Positions 6,562 through 15,381 of a stretch of 64,000 bases of DNA are shown one piece after another (the first letter of the stretch is position 1; each line of letters opens with the position of its first letter). Origin of the DNA: Hyphomonas sp. CY54-11-8 (GTDB taxonomy: Bacteria > Pseudomonadota > Alphaproteobacteria > Caulobacterales > Hyphomonadaceae); NCBI RefSeq assembly GCF_000682735.1, contig NZ_AWFD01000001.1, positions 434,001 to 498,000 of the forward strand, read 5' to 3'. A program made the position numbers and the translations under genes. Under the pieces are notes generated by a model. That model was not told the DNA's origin, searched no databases, and saw only the letters and a list, made by a program, of their open reading frames with translations.

Positions 6562-8955
6562 ATGAAATTCACCCTTTCCTGGCTGAGCGACCATATCGCC
6601 TCCAAGGCGACGCTGGAGGATATTCTTGCGTGCATGCAAAAGGCCGGCCTTGAGGTCGAGGATGTGCACGATCCTCGCGAGAAACTGAAAGACTTCACCG
6701 TCTGCAAGGTGATCGAAGCCGAGCCTCATCCGGATGCGGACAAGCTGCGCGTGTGCAAGGTGGAAACCGTGGACGGCATGAAGCAAATCGTCTGCGGTGC
6801 GCCTAACGCCCGCGCCGGCATGACCGCGATCTATGCGCCGCTCGGCACGTATATTCCGGGGCTCGACTTCGCGCTCGACAAGAAGCCGCGCGCGATCCGG
6901 GGCGTCGAAAGCCATGGGATGATGTGCTCCACCAAGGAGATAGAGGCAGGCGAAGACCATGACGGAATCGCCGACCTGGACGATTCCATTCCGCTCGGCA
7001 CGCCGGCGGCAGAGGCGCTGGGTCTCGCCGATCCGGTGATCGATTTCGAAGTTACGCCGAACCGGCCGGACTGGCTGGGCGTGCAGGGCATTGCGCGGGA
7101 CCTCGCTGCAGCCGGGGCAGGGCGGTTCATCCCGAATGACGTGAAGAAAGTCTCTGGCAGCTTCGACTGTCCGATCGAGATCAGGCTGGAAGCGCCGGAA
7201 GCCTGCCCGATGTTCGCGGGCGCGCTGGTCAAAGGTGTGAAAAACGGTCCATCGCCGGACTGGATGCAGCAGCGGTTGAAAGCTGTCGGCATCCAGCCAC
7301 GCTCCTTGCTTGTGGATGTCACGAACTTCATCTCGCTGGACCGGGCCCGTCCGTTGCACGCCTATGATGCGGCGAAGCTGCAGGGCGCTGTCACGGCGCG
7401 CCTCGGCAAGAAAGGCGAGAAGCTCGTCGCGATCGACGGCAAGACCTATGAAATCGGTGAAGAGATGTGCGTAATCGCTGACGACAGCGGGGCCATCGGT
7501 CTTGGCGGCGTGATGGGCGGCGAGTCCACGGCTGTTTCGGCCGAGACCACCGACGTCTTCATCGAAAGCGCCTGGTTCGATCTGCTGCGCACCGCCCGAA
7601 CGGGCCGCGCAACCGGCATTCACTCCGATGCGCGCTATCGGTTCGAGCGCGGCGTCGATCCGCAGTCCTGTGTCGATGGCCTGAACCTCGCGCTGGCGCT
7701 GATCACCGAGTTCGGCGGCGGCACGGTCTCGAAGGCGAATGTCGCCGGCATGATCCCGGCGCGGGCGGACAAGGTGACTTTCTATCCGGCAGACGTGGAA
7801 CGCCTGACCGGCCTCAAGGTGAAGAGTGCCGACATGCGCCGTATCCTGAAGGATCTGGAGTTCGCCATCGAGGATGCGGGGGAAGCCTGGTACCTGATGC
7901 CGCCGAGCTTTCGGTTCGACATGGAGCAGTCCGCCGACATCGTGGAAGAGATTGCCCGCATGGTCGGCTATGACCAGCTGCCGACGACATCGCTGCCAGC
8001 GCCGGAAGGCGGCGTCCGCGCGATCACGACGCCAATGCAGCAGCGCGTACGCACGGCGCGGCGCGTGCTGGCAGCGCGCGGCTTTCTCGAGGCTGTGACC
8101 TGGAGCTTCATGTCGAAGGCAAATGCGGCCCTGTTCGGGAAAACGCCGGAGAGCCTCACCGTTGCCAATCCGGTCGCAAGTGACCTCAATCAGATGCGCC
8201 CGTCCATCCTGGCAAACCTTGCGAGCGCGGCGCAGCGGGCGGCGAACCGCGGCGAGTCTGGCGCGCGCTTTTTCGAGGCGGGCCCGATCTATCTGGGCGA
8301 CGGTCCGGACGATCAGCGCACGGTTGTTGCGGCGCTTGTGCGTCCGCTCAGCGAGCGTCACTGGCAGGGCGCGCCGAAGCCTTACGATTCCTACGCTGCC
8401 AAGGCGGACCTCTTCGCCGTGCTCGAAGCGCTCGGCCAGCCAGGAGACCGGTTCCAGGTTTCCCCGCCATCCCAGCCGCACTGGCATCCGGGGCAGGCGG
8501 CTGCGCTGAAACTCGGCCCGAAGGTGACGGTGGCGCATTTCGGTGCGCTGCACCCTGGCGTGCTGAAGCAGCTGGACGTCGAAGGCCCGGCCTTCGGCTT
8601 CGAGTTGAACCTCAACGCGCTGCCGGTGATGAAGGCAAAGGCGACAAAGACGAAATCCGTGCTCGAACGGTCGGACCTGACACCGATCCGCCGGGACCTG
8701 GCCTTCCTCGTGAATGAGACCGTGCCGGCGGCGGACATTGTCCGTTTCGCCAAGGGCGCCGACAAGCAGCTGATCGACCAGGTGGAAGTCTTCGACGTCT
8801 ATCAGGGCAAAGGCGTGCCGGAAGACAAGAAGTCCGTCGCCTTCGAGCTCACGATCCAGCCGAAGGAAAAGCTGAAGGATGAAGACATCCAGGCCCTGAT
8901 GGACAAGGTCGTGGCGGCCGTCGCCAAAGGCTGCGGCGGTGTGCTAAGAGGATAA
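6562..8955 (+). CDS. pheT: Phenylalanine--tRNA ligase beta subunit
   Basis: PheT carries tRNA binding and editing of mis-charged Tyr-tRNA-Phe, and pairs with PheS. Its 797 residues follow the usual order: EMAP/OB-like tRNA-binding domain (about 40-150, KVIEAEPHPDADKLRVCKVE), B3/B4 editing domain (about 210-390, with ARPLHAYDAAKL), B5 domain (about 400-470), the inactive synthetase core, and the C-terminal ferredoxin-fold anticodon-binding domain (SDLTPIRRDLAFLVNE to the end). It starts 3 bp after the upstream membrane ORF. Confidence 0.97.
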   Translation: MKFTLSWLSDHIASKATLEDILACMQKAGLEVEDVHDPREKLKDFTVCKVIEAEPHPDADKLRVCKVETVDGMKQIVCGAPNARAGMTAIYAPLGTYIPGLDFALDKKPRAIRGVESHGMMCSTKEIEAGEDHDGIADLDDSIPLGTPAAEALGLADPVIDFEVTPNRPDWLGVQGIARDLAAAGAGRFIPNDVKKVSGSFDCPIEIRLEAPEACPMFAGALVKGVKNGPSPDWMQQRLKAVGIQPRSLLVDVTNFISLDRARPLHAYDAAKLQGAVTARLGKKGEKLVAIDGKTYEIGEEMCVIADDSGAIGLGGVMGGESTAVSAETTDVFIESAWFDLLRTARTGRATGIHSDARYRFERGVDPQSCVDGLNLALALITEFGGGTVSKANVAGMIPARADKVTFYPADVERLTGLKVKSADMRRILKDLEFAIEDAGEAWYLMPPSFRFDMEQSADIVEEIARMVGYDQLPTTSLPAPEGGVRAITTPMQQRVRTARRVLAARGFLEAVTWSFMSKANAALFGKTPESLTVANPVASDLNQMRPSILANLASAAQRAANRGESGARFFEAGPIYLGDGPDDQRTVVAALVRPLSERHWQGAPKPYDSYAAKADLFAVLEALGQPGDRFQVSPPSQPHWHPGQAAALKLGPKVTVAHFGALHPGVLKQLDVEGPAFGFELNLNALPVMKAKATKTKSVLERSDLTPIRRDLAFLVNETVPAADIVRFAKGADKQLIDQVEVFDVYQGKGVPEDKKSVAFELTIQPKEKLKDEDIQALMDKVVAAVAKGCGGVLRG

Positions 8956-8982
8956 GCCAAGGGGAACGCAGCGAGGCCGGAC

Positions 8983-9867
8983 ATGGTGGTGCAGCAGCTG
9001 ATGGTGCAGAACGGTCTGCGCTACAAGCTCTACGCAGAGCTGGTGCCGGAAGCGCGCCTGCGGGGCATCTCGGTCACCAATATCTTCATCGTTGCGCTGG
9101 TCCTGGCGAGTTTCCTGTTCCTGGCCCTTGAGACCGAACCGGCCCTGAATTCCCAGCCCGGTTGGAAGACGGTTTTCAGCATATTCAACGTCTTCGTCGT
9201 CGCCGCCTTTGCGGTGGAGTATTTGCTGCGCGTCTTCGTGGCGGGGCTGGACCCGAAATATGCGGGCCTCGGCGGACGCCTGAAATACATGACGCGGTTC
9301 TATTCCATCGCGGACCTGCTGGCTTTCCTGCCGGAACTGATCGTGATGCTGGCCGGGTTCGGCATTCCGCTGATTGCCCTGCGCGTGCTGCGGCTGTTCC
9401 GGTTGATCAAGATTGCGCGCTTCGTGCCGGCATTCGACATTTTCGGCGCCGCGGTGAAGCGCGCGGGGACGCAGCTCCTGACCGCACTCGCGATGGCGCT
9501 GGTGCTCGTCTATGTGTCGGCTGTGGCGCTCTACTTCATCGAAGGGGTTGGCGGGGAGAAGCAGGAAAGCTTTGCCTCAATCCCGCGGGCGATCTGGTGG
9601 GCCATCGCGACGCTGACCACGGTCGGCTATGGCGATGTCTATCCGGTCACGCCGCTGGGGCGGATGTTTGCCTCCGTGATTGCAATTGCGGGGATCGGTG
9701 TCGTGGCCCTGCCGGCCGGTGTGTTCGCCAGCGCCTTTTCGGACGAGCTTCGCGAGCGGCAGGAGGCAAAGGCCCAGGCGGCCACCCATGCCTATTCCTC
9801 CCAGGCCGAACGCACCCCGGAAGGGAAGGTGCCCCTGCCGGGCACAGATGGCGGGCTGGGTAACTAG
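8983..9867 (+). CDS. Voltage-gated-type potassium channel
   Basis: A 294-residue six-TM ion channel of the voltage-gated superfamily in the inner membrane. Hydrophobic segments begin at about residue 30. A charged S4-like helix reads ALRVLRLFRLIKIARFVP, with repeated Arg/Lys. The pore loop contains the K+ selectivity filter TTVGYGD. The C-terminal tail (about res. 250-294) is hydrophilic and carries no RCK or cyclic-nucleotide domain. It lies 27 bp after pheT on the same strand but has no functional link. K+ selectivity follows from GYGD; gating voltage and role are unknown. Confidence 0.9.
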   Translation: MVVQQLMVQNGLRYKLYAELVPEARLRGISVTNIFIVALVLASFLFLALETEPALNSQPGWKTVFSIFNVFVVAAFAVEYLLRVFVAGLDPKYAGLGGRLKYMTRFYSIADLLAFLPELIVMLAGFGIPLIALRVLRLFRLIKIARFVPAFDIFGAAVKRAGTQLLTALAMALVLVYVSAVALYFIEGVGGEKQESFASIPRAIWWAIATLTTVGYGDVYPVTPLGRMFASVIAIAGIGVVALPAGVFASAFSDELRERQEAKAQAATHAYSSQAERTPEGKVPLPGTDGGLGN

Positions 9868-9876
9868 GGGATCTGA

Positions 9877-10242
9877 CTAGTCGTCGGCAGGCGCCCGCGG
9901 GCGGGTCACCACGAACAGGGCGCCAAGGGCGACAATCGACAGGCCGATGCCCAGTGGCACAGGCCGCTTCCAGAATGCTGCGCCAATCACGGCCGCCGAC
10001 AGGCCCATGCCGCCGAGCGCTGCCGCCTTGCCGGCCCGATTGAGCGCGCCGGTCTCGACAAAGGTGCGGATCGGCGGGCCGATTTTGGGGCGGTTGTAGA
10101 TCCATTCAGCCCAGGCCGGGTTTGAGCGGGCGAAGGCGAGCGCGGCGACGATCCAGAACACGGTCGTTGGCCAGATAGGCAGGAACAAGCCGATCGCACC
10201 GAACGCGAACGAGATCAATCCAAGGATACGCCAGCTCCACAT
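9877..10242 (-). CDS. DUF454 / YbaN family membrane protein
   Basis: A 121-residue small inner-membrane protein with the YbaN/DUF454 pattern: an N-terminal hairpin of hydrophobic segments (LGLISFAFGAIGLFLPIWPT), the conserved FARSNPAWAEWIYNRPKIGP stretch, then two more hydrophobic segments. The P-x-W-P-T and R-x-P-x-x-G-P motifs are typical. The family has no established function. Monocistronic; it converges with the ion channel gene, 9 bp between stops. Confidence 0.85.
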   Translation of the reverse strand: MWSWRILGLISFAFGAIGLFLPIWPTTVFWIVAALAFARSNPAWAEWIYNRPKIGPPIRTFVETGALNRAGKAAALGGMGLSAAVIGAAFWKRPVPLGIGLSIVALGALFVVTRPRAPADD

Positions 10243-10400
10243 GGCACGACGATGGCGCGGGGCTTACCGGCTGGCAAGCCGGGTTTAACGGTGCCGCACC
10301 GGCGAAAACCCTGAATAATGTCGGAATTGTCCAATTCGCGCCCTGTTCGCGCCCCCGCGAAGATGTGTAAGAGTGTTCATGTACACGTAGGAGAGGGTTC

Positions 10401-13400
10401 ATGACGCACTTCATCCCGGGCCAGGGGGGATACGGTAAGGCAATGCTGATCGCGTTGCTTGTGGGTATTCTCGCGGCATGCGGAGGAGGCGGCAAAACGG
10501 ACCGCTCCAGATCGGGCGCCGGCGAAGAAGGCACGGTGGTTCAGCTGTCTCCTGCCGACAGCGTTGCGGCTCGCCAGCGCGAAAAGCGGCGCCAGGCAGC
10601 GATGGACGCGCGCGAGCAGGATTTCACCTATTTCCGCTACCGGATCGACACCAGCCAGGATGAACCGCTGGCCTGTTTCGTCTTCTCCGCCGCCCTGGAT
10701 CCGGAAGAGGACTATTCTCCCTATGTCGAATTCCGTCCGGCCTTCAAACCGGCGCTGAGCGTCGAGGGCCGTGAGCTTTGCGTTGGCGGCATGTCTTTCG
10801 GGACTGAGCGCACGGCAACATTGCTCTCCGGGCTGCCGGCTGCCGATGGCCGGACCCTGAAAAACCAGGAAGACGTGCCGATCGATTTCGCTGACCGGCC
10901 GCCTTATGTTGGCTTCAAGGGCACGGGCGTGATCCTGCCGCGTGAGAATGCCGACGGCCTGCCGATCGAGACGGTGAATGTCGATAAGATCGAAGTGACG
11001 GTCTCGCGCATCAACGACCGCGCGCTCGCTTTCAAGCGTATCAGCCAGGGCACCACGACGGCGCAGGGCAGCTACTCCTGGACCTGGGGCGAAGATGATC
11101 CGGATGATGTGAAGGAAGAATTGTTCAAGGGCACGGTGGACGTCGCCCGTGAACAGAATGCGCCGGTGATCACCGTCTTCCCGCTGGAAGCCACAATCGG
11201 CACACTTGAGCCGGGCGCCTATTTCGTGACCGTGAAGGATGCCGACGACATCGGCGAAGCTGTTGGCCCGCCCGCTTCCACCAGCCGCTGGATCATGCTG
11301 ACCGACCTTGCCATCACGGCCTATGAGGGCGGCAACGGGATCGACGTGACATTGCGCTCCCTGAGGGATGGCCGTCCGATCTCCGACACGACCGTGCAGC
11401 TGATCGCGCGCAACAATGACATCCTGTCCGAAGGCCGCTCCGACCAGCAGGGCCGGGTTGTCTTCCCGGCAGAGCTGACCAATGGCCAGGGCAATCTTGC
11501 GCCGAAACTGATCATGGCACTGACCGCCAAGGGGGAGCTGGCCGCGCTGGACCTGACCCGTGCGCCAGTGGACCTGTCAGAAGAAGAAATCGGTGGGCGC
11601 CGCATGCCGGGCCTTGTTGATGACTATCTGTATACGGATCGCGGGATCTACCGCCCCGGTGAGACCGTGAAGCTGACCGCCATGCTGCGGGATTCCACGG
11701 GGGAGGCCGTGACCGACCGCGCCGGCAGCCTCGTGCTTTACCGCCCGAATGGCCTTCAGTCCGAGAAGATCCGCTTCGAAGGCTCGGAAGCCGCAGCCGT
11801 CCTGCATAATTTCGAATTGCCGAAAGGTGCCTCGCGCGGCGAGTGGCGGGTTGAGGTCCAGATGGACGGCCTGTCCGGAACATCGGGTACGGTCCGTTTC
11901 TCGGTTGAGGATTTCGTGCCGCAGCGGATCGCGGTGGACCTTTCCGCCGATGACGAGACGCCGGTCAAGCTGGGCGGTACGCGGGATGTCGAGGTGTCTT
12001 CGCGCTTCCTCTATGGCGCGCCGGGCGCTGGCCTGACCGTCAAGGCCGAGGCTCGTGTCGAGCGCCAGCCCAATCCGTTCCCGGAGTTTGAAGGCTTCAC
12101 CTTCGGGCGCCACGATTCCAATTTCCAGGAACGCATTCTCGAATTTGACGATGTTACGACAGACGGTGCAGGCAATGCCCTGATCCGGCTGCAGCCCGGC
12201 AATGCAGGCAGCAATGCCGGCATGCCGCTGCGCCTGAACACGGTCGTCTCCGTTCTGGAGCCAGGCGGCCGGGCCGTGTCGGAAAGCGTGCGCGTGCCTT
12301 ACCGGCCCGAGAACCTCTATCTCGGCCTGAAACCCGGCTTCGACTATTCGGTCGAGCGGGGTGGGGATGCGACCTATCAGGTCGTTGCCATGGATGCCGA
12401 CGGCAATGCCGTGGCGCGGGGCCTGACATGGAAAGTCCTGGCCATCGACTGGCACTATGACTGGTACAATGACGGCGACCGCTGGCGCTGGCGGCGCTCG
12501 CGCACCGTGACCAAGGTCAATGAAGGCGTGCTCACAACGCCGGAAGGCGGTACGGGCGAGATCACGGTCTCCGGTCTCGACTGGGGCAGCCATGAACTGG
12601 TGATCGAAGGCACGGATGCAGATGCCAGCACTTCGGCCAGCGACAATTTCTATGTCGGCTGGGGCGGCTATGTCTCTGATGACGGCGTCGAAGCGCCGGA
12701 CCGCGTGAAGGTTACCGGCCCGGCCCGGGCGCCGGCTTCCGGCCAGACGGCCGAGATCACCATCGTACCGCCCTATGACGGGCAGGCGCAGGTTGTGGTC
12801 GCGACCGACAAGGTGCTCTCTGTGCAGAACATCTCCGTCACGGAAGGTGGCACGCAGGTGACCCTGCCTGTGAATGATGAGTGGGGCGACGGTGCCTATG
12901 TGATGGTGTCGGTGTTCACCGAACGCGATCCGGTGCTGCAGGCGAAGCCGCGCCGTGCCGTGGGCGTCACCTATGTCCCGCTCAACATGGAAGCCCGCAC
13001 GTTCGACGTGTCGATCGACGCCCCCAAGACAGCACGCCCACGCGGCGAGCAGGTGGTCGAGGTCAATATCGGCGAAGGCCCGCGCGAGCCGGTCTACCTG
13101 ACGCTGGCCGCTGTGGATGAGGGCATCCTGCGTCTCACCAAGTTCAAGAGCCCGGACCCTGTGTCGTACTACTATGGCAAGAAGGCGCTCGGCGTGGAAC
13201 TTTACGATGACTACGGCCGCCTGCTGGATCCGAACATGGGCCTGCCGGCGGAAGTGCGCACAGGCGGTGACCAGCTGGGCGGGGAAGGCCTGTCCGTGGT
13301 GCCGGTCAAATCGGTGGCACTGTTCTCTGGCCTCGTTGATGTCGGCCGGTCCGGCAAGGCGAAGGTCCGCTTCGACGTGCCGGAGTTCAATGGCGAGATG

Positions 13401-15377
13401 CGCCTGATGGCGGTCGCCTGGTCGAAGACCGGGCTCGGTTCCGCCGTCTCCACCATGACGGTGCGCGATGAAGCCCCGGCAGACCTGATCATGCCGCGCT
13501 TCCTGGCGCCGGGCGACGAGGCCGTCCTCACTGCCAGCATCGACAATGTGGAACTGGGCGATGGCGAATTCTCTGCCCTCGTCGGTGCCACCAAAGGCGT
13601 CTCGATTGCCGACGGCAAGCTGACCCGTGTGCTGAAGACCGGCGAACGGGCTGACCTGCCCGTCCGCGTCGAGGCTGAGGATGAAGGCATTTCCACCGTC
13701 CGGCTGGATGTGGAAGGCCCCGACAAATATGCCGTGAACCGGACCTACCAGATCCAGACACGTTCGCCTTACCTGCCGGTGACGCGTGTGTCCTCGAAAC
13801 TGATGCAGCCGGGCGAAGCCTTCTCGGTCGATCCGAGCCTGCTGTCGGATCTGGTGCAGGGCTCCGGCTTTGTCTCGGTCGGCTTCTCGTCCATCCCGGT
13901 CGATGCGGCGACGCTCTATGCTTCGCTGGATCGCTATCCGTATGGCTGCACCGAACAGACGACCAGCCGCGCACTGCCGCTGCTCTATTCGGAACAGCTG
14001 GTGGCCATGGGCGCGAAGGATGCGAATGACGATCCGAAGATAAAGGTGCAGGAGGCGGTGAACACACTGCTGAACCGTCAGGGAGCGGACGGCGCGTTCG
14101 GCCTCTGGCGCGAAGGCGACGGCTATGCCTCGCCCTGGCTCGGCGCCTATGCGACAGATTTCATCTACCGTGCCAAGGAAGCCGGCTATGCCGTACCGGA
14201 CGAGGCGATGGACCGGGCCTATGGCGCGCTGCGCCAGATTGCGACGGGCGATGCCTGGCGGGTCTATGGCTACAACACGGACGTCTATGAGAGCCGCTAT
14301 TCCAACGACACGGTCGACCAGATGATGAAACGGTCCTCGGCCTATGCGCTCTATGTGCTGGCCAAGGCAGGCAAGGCGGACATTTCCCGCCTTCGTTACC
14401 TGCATGACCGGGAACTGAAGTCGATCGACAGCCCGCTGGCACGTGCCCATATCGGTGCGGCGCTGGCGCAGCTGGGTGACAAGGCCCGTGCGAACTCGGC
14501 CTTCAAGGCGGCGGAAGACGCGCTCGGTTACAACAATACCGGCGACTATTACCAGACGCCATTGCGGGACCTGGCCGGCGTGCTCGCGCTCGCCGCGGAG
14601 GCCGGGCAGACCAGCACGCTGGAAAACCTGTCCGAAAAGCTCGGCAATGAATCGCCAGATCCGTCCCGCCTGACCACGCAGGAGAAATCCTTCCTCCTGC
14701 AGGCGGTGAACGATCTGGGCGCTGGCGAAGACGGCTTCCGTCTTGAGGTCGAAGGCCTTGGCCGCGGCAACAACAATGACCGCCAATATGCCCTGACCGA
14801 AGAGCAGGCTCGCGAAGGCGTGACCTTCACTCTCGGCGGCAAGGCACCGATGTTCCGGACCGTGCTGGTGTCCGGCGCACCGACAAGCGCGCCGCCGGCT
14901 GCCGCCTCGAAGATGAAGGTCGACAAGACCTTCTACACGCTGACAGGCGGCCGGGTGGACCTGGCCCGCGTCAATCAGGGTGCCCAGCTGGTCGTGAAGC
15001 TGACCGTTTCACCTGAGGAGCGCCGCCTGAACCCGGTGATCGTGGCAGACCTTCTGCCCGCCGGCTTCGAGATCGAGACGGTGCTGCGCCCGGCCGATGG
15101 TCGTCAGGAATACGGCCAGTCCGGCGCCTTCGCCTATCTGGGCCAGCTGGCAAACGTCCAGACTGCGCAGGCGCAGGACGACCGCTATGTGGCCGCCGTC
15201 GATGTCTACTCGAACTCGGTGACCATGGCTTATGTGGTCCGCGCGGTGACACCGGGTGACTTCGCCATCCCGGGCGTCGTTGCCGAGGACATGTACCGCC
15301 CGGCCGTGTTCGCTCGCTCCAAGGCTGGCCGCGTGACCATCGCCCCGGCCCAGAGCGGGGCCGAAGGAGGCAGATAA
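10401..15377 (+). CDS. Bacterial alpha-2-macroglobulin, lipoprotein (YfhM type)
   Basis: A 1658-residue protease trap. The N-terminus is a lipoprotein signal (MLIALLVGILAACGGGG; lipobox LAAC), so it is tethered in the periplasm. Macroglobulin-like and bait-region domains fill the first 1000 residues. The thioester motif is GCTEQ, with Cys1183; the usual bacterial version is CLEQ. It is followed by a helical thioester domain (about 1180-1480) and a C-terminal receptor-like domain. Family members covalently capture proteases that breach the outer membrane. pbpC follows after 4 bp, the standard pairing, in which trap and cell-wall repair enzyme act together. SD AGGAGAGGG precedes the ATG. Confidence 0.95.
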   Translation: MTHFIPGQGGYGKAMLIALLVGILAACGGGGKTDRSRSGAGEEGTVVQLSPADSVAARQREKRRQAAMDAREQDFTYFRYRIDTSQDEPLACFVFSAALDPEEDYSPYVEFRPAFKPALSVEGRELCVGGMSFGTERTATLLSGLPAADGRTLKNQEDVPIDFADRPPYVGFKGTGVILPRENADGLPIETVNVDKIEVTVSRINDRALAFKRISQGTTTAQGSYSWTWGEDDPDDVKEELFKGTVDVAREQNAPVITVFPLEATIGTLEPGAYFVTVKDADDIGEAVGPPASTSRWIMLTDLAITAYEGGNGIDVTLRSLRDGRPISDTTVQLIARNNDILSEGRSDQQGRVVFPAELTNGQGNLAPKLIMALTAKGELAALDLTRAPVDLSEEEIGGRRMPGLVDDYLYTDRGIYRPGETVKLTAMLRDSTGEAVTDRAGSLVLYRPNGLQSEKIRFEGSEAAAVLHNFELPKGASRGEWRVEVQMDGLSGTSGTVRFSVEDFVPQRIAVDLSADDETPVKLGGTRDVEVSSRFLYGAPGAGLTVKAEARVERQPNPFPEFEGFTFGRHDSNFQERILEFDDVTTDGAGNALIRLQPGNAGSNAGMPLRLNTVVSVLEPGGRAVSESVRVPYRPENLYLGLKPGFDYSVERGGDATYQVVAMDADGNAVARGLTWKVLAIDWHYDWYNDGDRWRWRRSRTVTKVNEGVLTTPEGGTGEITVSGLDWGSHELVIEGTDADASTSASDNFYVGWGGYVSDDGVEAPDRVKVTGPARAPASGQTAEITIVPPYDGQAQVVVATDKVLSVQNISVTEGGTQVTLPVNDEWGDGAYVMVSVFTERDPVLQAKPRRAVGVTYVPLNMEARTFDVSIDAPKTARPRGEQVVEVNIGEGPREPVYLTLAAVDEGILRLTKFKSPDPVSYYYGKKALGVELYDDYGRLLDPNMGLPAEVRTGGDQLGGEGLSVVPVKSVALFSGLVDVGRSGKAKVRFDVPEFNGEMRLMAVAWSKTGLGSAVSTMTVRDEAPADLIMPRFLAPGDEAVLTASIDNVELGDGEFSALVGATKGVSIADGKLTRVLKTGERADLPVRVEAEDEGISTVRLDVEGPDKYAVNRTYQIQTRSPYLPVTRVSSKLMQPGEAFSVDPSLLSDLVQGSGFVSVGFSSIPVDAATLYASLDRYPYGCTEQTTSRALPLLYSEQLVAMGAKDANDDPKIKVQEAVNTLLNRQGADGAFGLWREGDGYASPWLGAYATDFIYRAKEAGYAVPDEAMDRAYGALRQIATGDAWRVYGYNTDVYESRYSNDTVDQMMKRSSAYALYVLAKAGKADISRLRYLHDRELKSIDSPLARAHIGAALAQLGDKARANSAFKAAEDALGYNNTGDYYQTPLRDLAGVLALAAEAGQTSTLENLSEKLGNESPDPSRLTTQEKSFLLQAVNDLGAGEDGFRLEVEGLGRGNNNDRQYALTEEQAREGVTFTLGGKAPMFRTVLVSGAPTSAPPAAASKMKVDKTFYTLTGGRVDLARVNQGAQLVVKLTVSPEERRLNPVIVADLLPAGFEIETVLRPADGRQEYGQSGAFAYLGQLANVQTAQAQDDRYVAAVDVYSNSVTMAYVVRAVTPGDFAIPGVVAEDMYRPAVFARSKAGRVTIAPAQSGAEGGR

Positions 15378-15381
15378 GGCC

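Noticed and set aside
11577-14786. 1069-codon ORF antisense to the alpha-2-macroglobulin gene, and similar long antisense ORFs at 837-2879, 6538-8553, 15712-17532 and 20300-23404
   Set aside because: They lie wholly inside real genes, in complementary frame, show no domain, no Shine-Dalgarno, and arise from the high GC content and codon use.
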